64,000 nt of DNA from Rhizobium sp. RU20A. Its GTDB lineage: Bacteria > Pseudomonadota > Alphaproteobacteria > Rhizobiales > Rhizobiaceae. This document shows positions 34,945 through 43,254 of this stretch, one piece after another; the first letter of the stretch is position 1, and each line of letters opens with the position of its first letter. A program made the translations under genes and the position numbers. The notes below the pieces were generated by a model. It saw only the letters and a list, made by a program, of their open reading frames with translations, was not told the origin of the DNA and did not search any database. The stretch is taken from positions 62,001 through 126,000 of the forward strand of contig NZ_FTMB01000008.1 of the NCBI RefSeq assembly GCF_900155885.1, written 5' to 3'.

Positions 34945-36393
34945 TCAGGAGGCCTTTGGCCAAGGACTGGAAAGCTGCTGGCGTTCCTGCAGGCAGGAGC
35001 GGACGCGATCCGCGATGAAGATGGCGTGATCCGTCACCTGCGGTAGGCCCATGAGTTCGCCGAAAGTGCCGCGCGCCAGCGGACCGGCGATCAGAATGTC
35101 GCGTGAGACCTTCGCGTCGCGCCCGACGGGATGTCCGTTGCGGTCGCAGGCAATGCCGAGCCCTGTCGGGCACGGCTGCAGAATACCCGCAGCCTCGAGG
35201 TCGCCCAAGAATGCCTGGCTCGTGAGAATGTTGCCATGCGCCGGACCCGTCGTCACGACGATCGCATCCACCTCGATAGGGCGCGTCGTGCTCTGATGAC
35301 GCTGGCGAAGCTGCACCCGGTAGGCGCCTGCGGCAGCCTCGACGGCGGCGACGGAGGCTGCGAGAATATCGAGACGCCCCTCCCGGCAGGCCGCGTCGAT
35401 GACATCCTCGACCTGCGGCGCGATGCGGAAGCGGTGCACGTCCCAATAGGGACGCAGATGCTGTACAATCCGCCGGCGTTCGGGCAGCGGGAGAATTGCC
35501 CACAGGTCTTGACCCTGCGCCCGCAGAGCATCGAGCACGCTATGCCAGGTGAACCCTTCAGCCTGCGCCGCCGCAATCTGGCGACGGACCCGCCGCAGCA
35601 GGGCGCTGGCGGTTTTCGCAGGCTGCGTGACGAAGTCTCCATAGGCCTCCTGGCCGGCGGGCCCGTGTCCACGCGAGCGAAGTCCGCGACGGGAAATCGA
35701 TGTGAGAGGGCCGCGATGCCCGCGCCGTGCGAGCGAGGCGACGACATCGGCCGACGTCAGGCCGTTCCCGATGATCAGGATGCGGTCGTCAACGTCTATC
35801 GGGTCAAGCGCGCCGAGGCGCGTGACATCGGCGATGAGCTTTGCATCGTCGCGAAACGGCGCCAGCACGCGGGGCAAGGCGGGAGAGGGATGGCTGACGG
35901 CCAGCACGATGAGGTCGGCGCTCACCGCGCGCCCGTCTTCGCCCCGCAGACTGTAGCCGCCTGCCTCTGCCCGAACCGATGTCACGTGCGTGCGCCAGTG
36001 CTCGACGCCCGTGTCCCTCAGGGTTTTGCCGAGTCTTGCCGCCATATAGTCCCCGAAGACGCTGCGCTGCGGATAGGGCTGGCCGTCCCGCCCGACGAGA
36101 TCCGCGTCCCTTGACGGCCCCGAGGCGGCATCGATGAAATCCTGGAAATCACTGGGGCAGTCGGGAAAGAGCGTCATCTTGCCTGCGGGCACGTTGACCC
36201 GGTGCGCCGGATCATCGGTGCCATAGGCAAGGCCGCGCCCAAGCTCGTCCCGCGGTTCGACGACCACAATCCGCACACCGTCCGGCAGGCCGCCACCGCG
36301 CGTCAGATGCGCCACCAAGGCCGCCCCCGTATATCCGCCGCCGATGATCGCGAGCGTTGGGGGGCGGTGGGAAGATGGGTTTCGAGCGCTCAT
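34945..36393 (-). CDS. FAD/NAD(P)-binding oxidoreductase (HpyO-like)
   Basis: The 482-residue protein has TLAIIGGGYTGAALVAHL (FAD-binding fold), RGLAYGTDDPAHRVNVPAGKM (a hallmark of the NAD_binding_9 / HpyO group), and a second nucleotide-binding fold RILIIGNGLTSADVVASL. The end has ILIAGPLARGTFGELMGLPQV. It may be an FAD-dependent oxygenase acting on an organosulfur or N-containing intermediate. ATG 36393 has AGAGGA seven bases upstream. It is a remote paralogue of the protein at 29843. It is preceded by a short open frame on the same strand. Confidence 0.78.
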   Translation of the reverse strand: MSARNPSSHRPPTLAIIGGGYTGAALVAHLTRGGGLPDGVRIVVVEPRDELGRGLAYGTDDPAHRVNVPAGKMTLFPDCPSDFQDFIDAASGPSRDADLVGRDGQPYPQRSVFGDYMAARLGKTLRDTGVEHWRTHVTSVRAEAGGYSLRGEDGRAVSADLIVLAVSHPSPALPRVLAPFRDDAKLIADVTRLGALDPIDVDDRILIIGNGLTSADVVASLARRGHRGPLTSISRRGLRSRGHGPAGQEAYGDFVTQPAKTASALLRRVRRQIAAAQAEGFTWHSVLDALRAQGQDLWAILPLPERRRIVQHLRPYWDVHRFRIAPQVEDVIDAACREGRLDILAASVAAVEAAAGAYRVQLRQRHQSTTRPIEVDAIVVTTGPAHGNILTSQAFLGDLEAAGILQPCPTGLGIACDRNGHPVGRDAKVSRDILIAGPLARGTFGELMGLPQVTDHAIFIADRVRSCLQERQQLSSPWPKAS

Positions 36394-36479
36394 GGCTTTA
36401 TCCTCTCGTTGACAGCTTTGAGTTGTCGATCGCGCGCCGGCCGGAGACCCTCTCGGTGCGCTGAGACCGCTGCCCCGCG

Positions 36480-36677
36480 TCAGAGGACCGGGAAATAGAG
36501 AGGTCCCCAAAGGGCCTGCTCCGCCGTCGCCTGGAGATCCTGATCGTCCTTTTTCCCATCGGCATCGGTAACCTGCGGGCGCGGACCATCCGGCAGCGTC
36601 GCACCGGCATCATCGCATCTATGACGTCGAAACGCCGCCAGAAGATCGAATGAGAACAGACCAAATCCCATCGGCAT
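36480..36677 (-). CDS. Small hypothetical protein upstream of FAD oxidoreductase
   Basis: The 65-residue frame starts at ATG 36677 with GGGAGAA upstream, much like the leader of the gene at 32975. It reads MPMGFGLFSFDLLAAFRRHR, then an Asp-rich middle (DADGKKDDQDLQ) and a distinct end ALWGPLYFPVL. I do not recognise a family. Supporting its reality are the position between a promoter-like A/T region (36715-36785) and the FAD gene, and the sensible codon use. It could equally be a leader peptide. Confidence 0.45.
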   Translation of the reverse strand: MPMGFGLFSFDLLAAFRRHRCDDAGATLPDGPRPQVTDADGKKDDQDLQATAEQALWGPLYFPVL

Positions 36678-36730
36678 CTTGGTTCTCCCTTTTCCCCAAG
36701 CTCAAAACTCTCCCCTCTTCGAATGAATAT

Positions 36731-36766
36731 GTCAATATATTCTACAAATTTACTCTTCTAATTGAC
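36731..36766 (-). promoter_or_regulatory. Inverted repeat in A/T-rich promoter region
   Basis: GTCAAT at 36731-36736 and ATTGAC at 36761-36766 form a perfect six-base dyad 24 bases apart within a strongly A/T-rich island. It lies 54 bases upstream of the small frame at 36677. ATTGAC could also serve as a -35-like element on the plus strand. Confidence 0.35.
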
Positions 36767-36783
36767 GCTGATTTTTGTGAATT

Positions 36784-36904
36784 TGGGCCGTTATCAGCCT
36801 GCCGGACATCGATCTTGCGCCCCCGATCCAGCCGTTGGCCTTTGCTTCAGCCGGAATGATCGAGACCAAGGCTGGTCGCTCGCCGGGCGGCTCTGACGGC
36901 ATAG
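36784..36904 (+). pseudogene. Decayed 3' fragment of a FAD oxidoreductase gene copy
   Basis: The plus strand reads CAGCCTGCCGGACATCGATC (36796-36815) then TTGCGCC and, after divergent bases, GGCCTTTGCTTCAGCC, ATGATCGAGA, CGGCTCTGACGGCATAG. The last 120 bases of the intact gene at 29843-31225 contain the same order (CAGCCTGCCTGACATCGATC, CTCGCGCC, GGCCTTTTGGGCAGCC, CAATCGAGA, GGCCCTGACGGCATAG). Indels put the stop out of frame, so this is a relic of a second copy. It lies next to the paralogue-bearing segment on the opposite strand. Confidence 0.65.
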
Positions 36905-36991
36905 GTCGCACCGCATGCTGACCGGGTCGGATCTGGACCGCTCCGGTAACAAAGAACACCGCGGGACCATCAGTCGCCCCGCAGCAGCGCA

Positions 36992-37645
36992 TCACCGCCG
37001 CTCCAGTCTGGCCACCAGCCGGTCACCGCCCCACTGGATGAGGCTGACCAGCGCGATCAGCACCACCACGACGGCGATCATCACACCGGTCTCGAAACGC
37101 TGGTAGCCGTAGCGGATGGCGAGATCGCCAAGGCCGCCGGCGCCGATCGCGCCCGCCATGGCAGAGGCGCCGACGAGAGTCACCAGCGTCACGGTAAAGC
37201 CGGAGACGAGGCCGGGCAGCGCCTCGGGCACCAGCACTTCGCGCAGGATCGTCCAGCGATTGCCCCCCATGGCGCGCACGGCGTCGATCAGGCCGCGGTC
37301 GACTTCGCGCAAGGAAACCTCGGCGATGCGGGCGTAGTAGGGCGTGGCGGCAATGGCGAGCGGCACGATGGCCGCCCAGGTGCCGAGCGCCGTTCCGACG
37401 ATGAGGCGCGTGACTGGAATCAGCGCCACGAGCAGGATGATGAAGGGGACGGAGCGGAAGGCGTTGACGACGGAGCCGAGGATGCGGTTGACCCAGAGGT
37501 TTTCGGCAATCCCGCCCTTGGCCGTCGCGACGAGAGCAAGGCCGAGCGGTAAGCCGGTCACGAAGGAAATCAAGCCCGCGGCGAGCGTCATCAGGATGGT
37601 TTCCCAAAGGGATTTCAAAAGAAGTTCAAACAGGATCGGCGACAT
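36992..37645 (-). CDS. metI: MetI-type ABC permease, second copy
   Basis: The 217-residue permease has the MetI hallmarks [37 protein letters not shown] and [27 protein letters not shown] and about five membrane spans. ATG 37645 starts inside the metN gene, overlapping by 20 bases exactly as in the other MetNI pair. It belongs to the metQNI operon read from 39644 to 36992. Confidence 0.88.
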   Translation of the reverse strand: MSPILFELLLKSLWETILMTLAAGLISFVTGLPLGLALVATAKGGIAENLWVNRILGSVVNAFRSVPFIILLVALIPVTRLIVGTALGTWAAIVPLAIAATPYYARIAEVSLREVDRGLIDAVRAMGGNRWTILREVLVPEALPGLVSGFTVTLVTLVGASAMAGAIGAGGLGDLAIRYGYQRFETGVMIAVVVVLIALVSLIQWGGDRLVARLERR

Positions 37646-38747
37646 GGCCAAGAGCCTCCAGCTGCGCACCGCGGGCGGTCAGATCGTCGCGCACGCGCGA
37701 TATGAGGGCGGGATTTGAGGGCAGGGCGAGAAAGCCGCGAAAGACCGGGTTCGACTGGATCTCATCGATACCGCCATGGACGACGCGCACGCCGTCCGCC
37801 AGAAGAGCCGAAAGCGACGCCTGGACGGCCTTAACGCTATCTGCGCCGGCCGCATCGAGGCTGAGGATCGCGGTGCCCGCCGTGCTGCCGGTCGTCGCGG
37901 GCAACAGTCTGGCCGCTATGCTGTTGGGCAGTTGCGGGCGGCTGCTTTTCAGCAGGCTGCGGGTAATCTGGGCCTGCGGGCTGGAAAACACCTGCCAGAT
38001 CGACCCCTCTTCGACAATCCGCCCGGCGTCGATGACGGCGACCCTGTCGGCCACGGCGCGCACCACATCCATCTCGTGGGTGATGAGGATGATGGTGAGG
38101 CCAAGCTTGCGGTTGATGTCCCGCAGGAGAGCGAGGATCGAGCGGGTCGTTTCCGGATCGAGCGCCGATGTGGCTTCGTCGGAGAGGAGAAGGGCGGGTT
38201 CGGCCGAGAGTGCACGGGCGATGCCGACGCGCTGTTTCTGTCCGCCCGAGAGCGCGGCCGGATTGGCCCGGGCCTTGTCCGAGAGGCCGACGAGATCAAG
38301 AAGGTCCCGGGCGCGGGCCAGCCGTTCGGCCTTCGCCACGCCGGCGATCTTCAGCGGCAGCGCGACATTTTCCTCGACCGTTTTGGCCGAGAGCAGGTTG
38401 AAGTGCTGGAAGATCATGCCGATGCGCCGGCGCACCGGTTGCAGGGCCTGTTCCGACAGCGTGGCGATCTCCGTCCCCTCGATGCGGATCGCCCCGCTGT
38501 CCGGCCGCTCCAGCCCGTTGAGGCAGCGGATCAGCGTCGACTTGCCGGCGCCGCTGCGGCCGATGATGCCGAGCACCTCGCCCTTGCGCACGCTCAGCGA
38601 AATGCCGTCGAGCGCCGGCACGGTGCCAAAGCGGCGGTGCACATCGACAAGTTCGATAACGGGGGCGTCGCCGGCCGATTGTTTCTCGGCACGGGTGGTC
38701 GGAGAGATCTGCGGTGCCGTTTCCGGCGGGTGTGTGTGAAGGGTCAT
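37626..38747 (-). CDS. metN: MetN-type ABC ATPase, second copy
   Basis: The 373-residue protein has GRSGAGKST (Walker A), [44 protein letters not shown] and ITHEMDV. The C-terminal NIL-type sensing domain spans about 290-373. An N-terminal extension of about 25 residues is Pro/Thr-rich. It resembles the copy at 23025 closely in the catalytic part but differs in the extensions, consistent with an older duplication. Confidence 0.88.
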   Translation of the reverse strand: MTLHTHPPETAPQISPTTRAEKQSAGDAPVIELVDVHRRFGTVPALDGISLSVRKGEVLGIIGRSGAGKSTLIRCLNGLERPDSGAIRIEGTEIATLSEQALQPVRRRIGMIFQHFNLLSAKTVEENVALPLKIAGVAKAERLARARDLLDLVGLSDKARANPAALSGGQKQRVGIARALSAEPALLLSDEATSALDPETTRSILALLRDINRKLGLTIILITHEMDVVRAVADRVAVIDAGRIVEEGSIWQVFSSPQAQITRSLLKSSRPQLPNSIAARLLPATTGSTAGTAILSLDAAGADSVKAVQASLSALLADGVRVVHGGIDEIQSNPVFRGFLALPSNPALISRVRDDLTARGAQLEALGHVADPV

Positions 38748-38765
38748 ACATTGCTCCGAACGGCA

Positions 38766-38793
38766 CGAGGCGGCAGGATGACCGGCCGCCTCG
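38766..38793 (-). other. Intercistronic hairpin between metQ and metN
   Basis: CGAGGCGGC and GCCGCCTCG form a perfect nine-base stem with a ten-base loop in the 66-base gap after metQ. It is placed to stabilise the metQ message or reduce read-through into metN. Confidence 0.55.
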
Positions 38794-38813
38794 CTGACAG
38801 GAAAAGGGATGGA

Positions 38814-39644
38814 TCAGTAGGCGATGAGACCCGTGCCCTTGTAGACCTTCTCGAAGACGGCGCGGACGGCGTCGTTCTGATAGGAGGCAACGAGTTCCTT
38901 GACCCAGGGCTCGTTCTCGCTGCCTTCCTTCACGGCGATGAAGTTGCGGTAGGGATTATCGGCGATCGGCTCCTGGGCGATGCGCTCGGCCGGGCTAAGC
39001 CCGGCCTTCAGGGCCCAGTCGGTGTTGACGACGGCGGCGTCGAGGTCATCGATGGAGCGGCCGACGATGCCCGCATCGAGTTCCTTGATCTCGATCTTCT
39101 TCGGGTTTTCCACGATGTCGGCGATGGTGGCGAGAATGCCGGTGCCATCCTTCAGCTTGATCAGGCCTTCATTCTGCAGCACGCGCAGCGCACGGCCTTC
39201 GTTGGACGGGTCGTTGGGAACGCCGATCGATGCGCCCTCGGCGATTTCGGCAACGGACTTCGCCTTCTTCGAATAGAGGCCGATCGGCCAGACGCCGGTA
39301 TAGCCGACCGGCACGATCTTGTAGCCGTGCTGCTTGATCTGGTTGTCGAGGTAGGGCTTGTGCTGGAAGGCGTTGGCGTCGATCTCGCCGCGCTCCAGCG
39401 CTTCGTTCGGCTGGGTGTAGTCGTTGAAGACGACGGTTTCGATCTTCAGGCCACGCTTGGCGCCCTCTTCCTGCACGGCGCGCCAGACATCTTCGTCCTC
39501 GCCGCTGATGATGCCGACCTTGATCTCCCTGTCGGCCGCAAAGCTCGCGAGCGGAGCGGCGAAGGTGACGACGGCCGCGGCAACGGCTGCGCCGAGCGTC
39601 AGGAGACGGGTGAAGGCAGGGGTGTTTCCGGTCTTGTTCTTCAT
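38814..39644 (-). CDS. metQ: MetQ/NlpA-type substrate-binding protein, second copy
   Basis: The 276-residue protein has a Sec signal (TLGAAVAAAVVTFAAPLASFAA) and the NlpA fold: [76 protein letters not shown] and DDLDAAVVNTDWALKAGL. These match canonical MetQ better than the copy at 22231 (which has NYFQHVPFL and GYPHFI). It is probably a D/L-methionine or related binding protein. First gene of a metQNI operon. Confidence 0.87.
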   Translation of the reverse strand: MKNKTGNTPAFTRLLTLGAAVAAAVVTFAAPLASFAADREIKVGIISGEDEDVWRAVQEEGAKRGLKIETVVFNDYTQPNEALERGEIDANAFQHKPYLDNQIKQHGYKIVPVGYTGVWPIGLYSKKAKSVAEIAEGASIGVPNDPSNEGRALRVLQNEGLIKLKDGTGILATIADIVENPKKIEIKELDAGIVGRSIDDLDAAVVNTDWALKAGLSPAERIAQEPIADNPYRNFIAVKEGSENEPWVKELVASYQNDAVRAVFEKVYKGTGLIAY

Positions 39645-39992
39645 TGGGTTCTCCAGTCGGTTTCAAGTCTGGGATGACGCCAACAAGAATGACGCGGCTG
39701 ATGCTGCAGTGCGAAGGATCAACGTCTTTTCTCTGAGCGGCGCGCGGAAAAGAAATTGGCGAGACACCGCAGGAATGGAAATATTGTTCACTGAAATTGT
39801 GGACTAATGGTGCGCGCTCCGGGTGAGGAGGCCGGGGTGCACCCGTAAGCATAAGATATTTCGCTGTTATAGGAGGATCGTTGGACTATCGCGTCGCGCG
39901 CGAGAGCGGACAAGAGTGGAATGACTGTGGAGCCGGTACAACCCATTTGGCATCCGCCAGAGCGTGAAGAAAAATTTTCTCCGAAATTCTCT
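39645..39992. other. Divergent promoter region of metQNI and DszA-Liv operons
   Basis: The region carries promoters for both directions but no gene that I can support. CATAAGATATTTCGCTGTTATAGG at 39850-39873 (ATAAG and TTAT flanks) is a possible operator or promoter. I looked for a SAM riboswitch in front of metQ and did not see the SAM-II signature. Confidence 0.35.
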
Positions 39993-40005
39993 ATAAAAAA
40001 TATAG
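39993..40005 (+). promoter_or_regulatory. Sulfur-region motif copy upstream of DszA-Liv operon
   Basis: ATAAAAAATATAG, an essentially perfect motif with CTATA/TATAG dyad ends (39991-40005), lies 65 bases upstream of the monooxygenase start at 40070. Confidence 0.65.
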
Positions 40006-40069
40006 AAAATGTTTTTTTGTTGGGCCTCGTCTCCTACTGTCGCATCGAAAGTGGCATCGGGGGTTCATC

Positions 40070-41467
40070 ATGGCCAAGACAATCCGTTTCAACGCGTTCG
40101 AAATGAACTGCGTCGGGCATCAGTCCCCGGGGCTGTGGCGTCATCCGCGCGACCGGTCGTGGGACTATAAGGACCTCGACTACTGGACCGATCTGGCGAA
40201 GCTTCTCGAGAGCGGCTTCTTCGAGTCGATCTTCATCGCGGATGTGATCGGCTACTACGATGTCTACAAGGGCAATCTCGACAATGCGCTGCGGCAGGGC
40301 GTGCAGATCCCGGTCAACGATCCGCTGCAGCTCGCCAATCCGATCGCGCAGGCGACCAAGCATCTCGGCATCGGCATCACCGCGTCCACGAGCTTCGAGC
40401 ACCCCTACACCTTTGCGCGTCGCCTCTCCACGGCGGACCACCACACCAAGGGGCGCGTGGGCTGGAACATCGTAACCTCCTATCTGGAGAGCGGCGCCAA
40501 GAATGTCGGGCAGGGGGGCTTGCGCTCCCACGACAACCGCTACGATGTCGCTACCGAATATGTGGAAGTCCTCTACAAACTCTTCGAAGGAAGCTGGGAG
40601 GAGGGGGCCGTGCTGCGCGACAAGGAGCGCGGCATCTTCATCGATCCGACGAAGGTGCACGAGATCGGCCATAAGGGCACCTATTTCGACGTGCCGGGCT
40701 ATCACCTGTGCGAACCCTCGCCGCAGCGCACGCCCGTCCTGTTCCAGGCAGGCGCGTCCGGTGCCGGAAAACAGTTTGCGGCCGGCCACGCCGAATGCGT
40801 CTTCATCTCCACACCGCTGAAGGATGCGACACGCGCCTATGTCACCGATATCCGCCAGCGCGCCGCCGCTCAGGGGCGGGATCCGAAGAAGGTGCTGATC
40901 TACGCCATGGCGACGATCATTGTCGATGAAACCGATGCCAAGGCGCGCGCCAAATACGAAGATTACGTCAAGCACGCGTCCTATGACGGTGCGCTGGTGC
41001 TGATGTCGGGCTGGACCGGCATCGATTTTGGCCAGTACCGCCCGACCGATACGGTCCGCAAGGTCAAGACCAACGCGATCATCTCCGCTGTCGAGCATCT
41101 GGCGGAGGGTGACAAGGTCTGGACAATCGAAGAGCTGGCCAGGTGGGGCGGCATTGGCGGTCTCGGACCACTTTTCGTGGGATCGCCGGAGACGATCGCC
41201 GATCTGTTGCAAGAGTGGGTCGAGGAAACCGACATTGATGGCTTCAATCTCGCCTACGCCCTGGCGCATGACACGTTTGCGGATGTGATCGGCTACGTCG
41301 TGCCGGAGCTCCAGAGGCGCGGCGTCTATGCCACGGCCTATCGAGAGGGGACACTGCGCGAGAAGCTCTTCGGCGACGGCCCCTATCTGCCGGCCTCCCA
41401 TCCCGCCCATCAGTTCCGGGATATCGAGCGCCTGAAACGGGAGGCGGCAGGCGGCCAGGCAGCCTGA
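40070..41467 (+). CDS. DszA/NtaA-type FMN-dependent monooxygenase
   Basis: The 465-residue protein is a close paralogue of the one at 17952: TIRFNAFEMNCVGHQSPGLW, FFESIFIADVIGYYDVYKG, EHPYTFARRLSTADHHTKGR, GWNIVTSYLESGAKNVGQGG and PVLFQAGASGAGKQFAAGHA. One stretch of about 50 bases is identical in the two genes (near 18360-18410 and 40475-40525). It should cleave a C-S bond using FMNH2. It is the first gene of an operon with a Liv-type importer, which links import and oxidation of one substrate class. Confidence 0.87.
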   Translation: MAKTIRFNAFEMNCVGHQSPGLWRHPRDRSWDYKDLDYWTDLAKLLESGFFESIFIADVIGYYDVYKGNLDNALRQGVQIPVNDPLQLANPIAQATKHLGIGITASTSFEHPYTFARRLSTADHHTKGRVGWNIVTSYLESGAKNVGQGGLRSHDNRYDVATEYVEVLYKLFEGSWEEGAVLRDKERGIFIDPTKVHEIGHKGTYFDVPGYHLCEPSPQRTPVLFQAGASGAGKQFAAGHAECVFISTPLKDATRAYVTDIRQRAAAQGRDPKKVLIYAMATIIVDETDAKARAKYEDYVKHASYDGALVLMSGWTGIDFGQYRPTDTVRKVKTNAIISAVEHLAEGDKVWTIEELARWGGIGGLGPLFVGSPETIADLLQEWVEETDIDGFNLAYALAHDTFADVIGYVVPELQRRGVYATAYREGTLREKLFGDGPYLPASHPAHQFRDIERLKREAAGGQAA

Positions 41468-41499
41468 CGCCCACCACACAACCCGATGCCGTGATGCAA

Positions 41500-41534
41500 C
41501 GTGCCGGTGATCGCGCCGGCCGCGACCGGTCACG
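41500..41534 (+). other. Hairpin between monooxygenase and Liv-type genes
   Basis: CGTG-CCGGT-GAT-CGCG pairs with CGCG-ACCGG-T-CACG around CCGGC, giving a long stem with small bulges. It lies 32 bases after the monooxygenase stop, with no T-run. It may protect or partly terminate the monooxygenase message. Confidence 0.45.
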
Positions 41535-41560
41535 CATGTCCATTCATTCGGAGAATGCCC

Positions 41561-42373
41561 GTGACTTTAGAAGCGCCGACACCCCAGCAGCCCGACCTCG
41601 TCCTTGAGGTGAGCGGCGTGTCGCTGTCCTTCAACGGCGTGAAGGCGATCTCGGATTTGTCGTTCAAGGTCGCGCAAGGCGAGATCTGCGCCCTGATCGG
41701 GCCAAATGGCGCCGGCAAGAGTTCGCTTCTCAACATCCTCAACGGCGTCTACGTGCCGGATCAGGGCGAGATCGTTTTCGCGGGCGAGCATTTCCGTCGC
41801 ATGCATCCGCTGGAAGCGGCCCGCCGGGGCATCGGACGCGGCTTCCAGAACAACGCGCTGTTCCGGGGCATGAGTGTCATCGACAATGTCATCGCCGGCC
41901 TTTCGCGGCGCCAGACGGCGAGCCTCGTTGAAGAGGCGCTTCTCCTGCCGCGCGCGCGTCGCCAGGAGCGGGCCTTCCGCGATCGCGCCCGGGCCGTGCT
42001 GGCACTCTTCGGTCTCGAAGCCGTGGCTGAGACAACGGTTTCGTCGCTTCCCTATGGCGTGCAGAAGAAGGTGGAGATTGCGCGCGCCATCGTCGCCGAG
42101 CCGAAGCTGCTGCTGCTCGATGAGCCGCTGGCCGGCATGAATGCGGGCGAAAAGCAGGAGATCGCCGCGGCCATCGCGCGTCTCAACCGCGATCTCGGCC
42201 TGACGATCGTGCTGATCGAGCACGATATCGGCATCGTCCTGAAACTCGCCCACCATGTCGTCGTCCTCGATTACGGGCGCAAGCTGGCCGACGGCGCGCC
42301 CGACACGATCCGCGACAATCCCGATGTCATCGCTGCCTATCTCGGCAAGCAAACCAGCGAGCGCGCCGCATGA
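41561..42373 (+). CDS. LivG-type ABC ATPase
   Basis: The protein is about 270 residues with Walker [13 protein letters not shown], the LivG-type insertion GRGFQNNALFRGMSVIDNV, signature SLPYGVQKKVEIARAI (a normal LivG variant), Walker B LLLLDEPLAGMN and H-loop IEHDIGIVL. GTG 41561 is preferred because GGAG at 41550-41553 is seven bases away; ATG 41555 is the alternative. It overlaps the permease gene by four bases. It is one of two ATPases of the Liv-type importer. Confidence 0.86.
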   Translation: MTLEAPTPQQPDLVLEVSGVSLSFNGVKAISDLSFKVAQGEICALIGPNGAGKSSLLNILNGVYVPDQGEIVFAGEHFRRMHPLEAARRGIGRGFQNNALFRGMSVIDNVIAGLSRRQTASLVEEALLLPRARRQERAFRDRARAVLALFGLEAVAETTVSSLPYGVQKKVEIARAIVAEPKLLLLDEPLAGMNAGEKQEIAAAIARLNRDLGLTIVLIEHDIGIVLKLAHHVVVLDYGRKLADGAPDTIRDNPDVIAAYLGKQTSERAA

Positions 42374-43251
42374 ACATGTTCCTGGAAACCCTGATCGGCG
42401 GCCTCCTTGCCGGCACCATGTATTCCCTCGTCGCCATCGGCTTCGTGCTGATCTACAAGGCGTCGGGCGTCTTCAACTACGCGCAGGGCTCGCTGCTTCT
42501 CTTCGCGGCGCTGACCTTCGTGACACTGACGGACAACGGCCTGCCGGCGATTGCGGCCATCGCCATCACCATCGCCATCCTGATCGCGACCGCCATCGCC
42601 ATCGAACGCTTCCTGCTGCGGCCGCTAACCAACCGCAGCCCGATGACCCTCTTCATGGCGACGCTCGGCCTCGCCTATGTGGTCGAGGGTGTTGCGCAGG
42701 GCATCATGGGCTCGCAGGTCCGCGCCATCGATCTCGGCATCGAGGACATGCCGATCTTTATCGGCGACATCCTCATCAGCCAGTTCGACCTGACGGCCGC
42801 CGCCGTGGCGATCACGCTCGTCGCCGTTCTGGCGCTGCTCTTCAATCGCACCCGGATCGGTATCCAGCTTCGCGGTGTGGCAGACGACACGCGCGCGGCG
42901 CTTTCGATCGGCATCGACATCAACCGCATCTGGCAGATCGTCTGGGCGGCGGCCGGCCTTGTCGGGCTGGTGGCGGGCCTACTGTGGGGTGCGCGCCAGG
43001 GCGTGCAGTTCTCCCTCTCGCTCGTGGTGCTGAAGGCGCTGCCGGTGCTCATCATCGGCGGCTTCACCTCCATTCCCGGCGCCATCGTTGGCGGGCTCAT
43101 CGTGGGCGCGGGCGAGAGCCTTGCCGAAACCTACATCGGCCCCTTCCTCGGCGGCGGCATCACGCCGTGGTTCGCCTATGCGCTCGCACTCGTCTTCCTG
43201 TTCATCCGCCCGGCCGGCCTGTTCGGCGAGCGACAGATCGAAAGGGTCTGA
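42370..43251 (+). CDS. LivH-type ABC permease
   Basis: The 293-residue membrane protein has LIGGLLAGTMYSLVAIGFVLIYKASGVFNYAQGSL, the LivH N-terminal hallmark. The end has IIGGFTSIPGAIVGGLIVGAGESLAETYI and a short FIRPAGLFGE tail. It overlaps the ATPase gene by four bases. With the LivM-type protein it forms the channel. Confidence 0.9.
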   Translation: MNMFLETLIGGLLAGTMYSLVAIGFVLIYKASGVFNYAQGSLLLFAALTFVTLTDNGLPAIAAIAITIAILIATAIAIERFLLRPLTNRSPMTLFMATLGLAYVVEGVAQGIMGSQVRAIDLGIEDMPIFIGDILISQFDLTAAAVAITLVAVLALLFNRTRIGIQLRGVADDTRAALSIGIDINRIWQIVWAAAGLVGLVAGLLWGARQGVQFSLSLVVLKALPVLIIGGFTSIPGAIVGGLIVGAGESLAETYIGPFLGGGITPWFAYALALVFLFIRPAGLFGERQIERV

Positions 43252-43254
43252 CCC

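Noticed and set aside
37776-39677. A 633-codon open frame on the plus strand across the metNQ genes
   Set aside because: It is antisense to clear metN and metQ genes and shows no family motifs; GC-rich third positions keep the opposite frame open.
39645-40069. Possible SAM riboswitch before the metQ operon
   Set aside because: I looked for the SAM-II type signature and for a SAM-I style multi-helix layout and saw neither; simple operator control is more likely.
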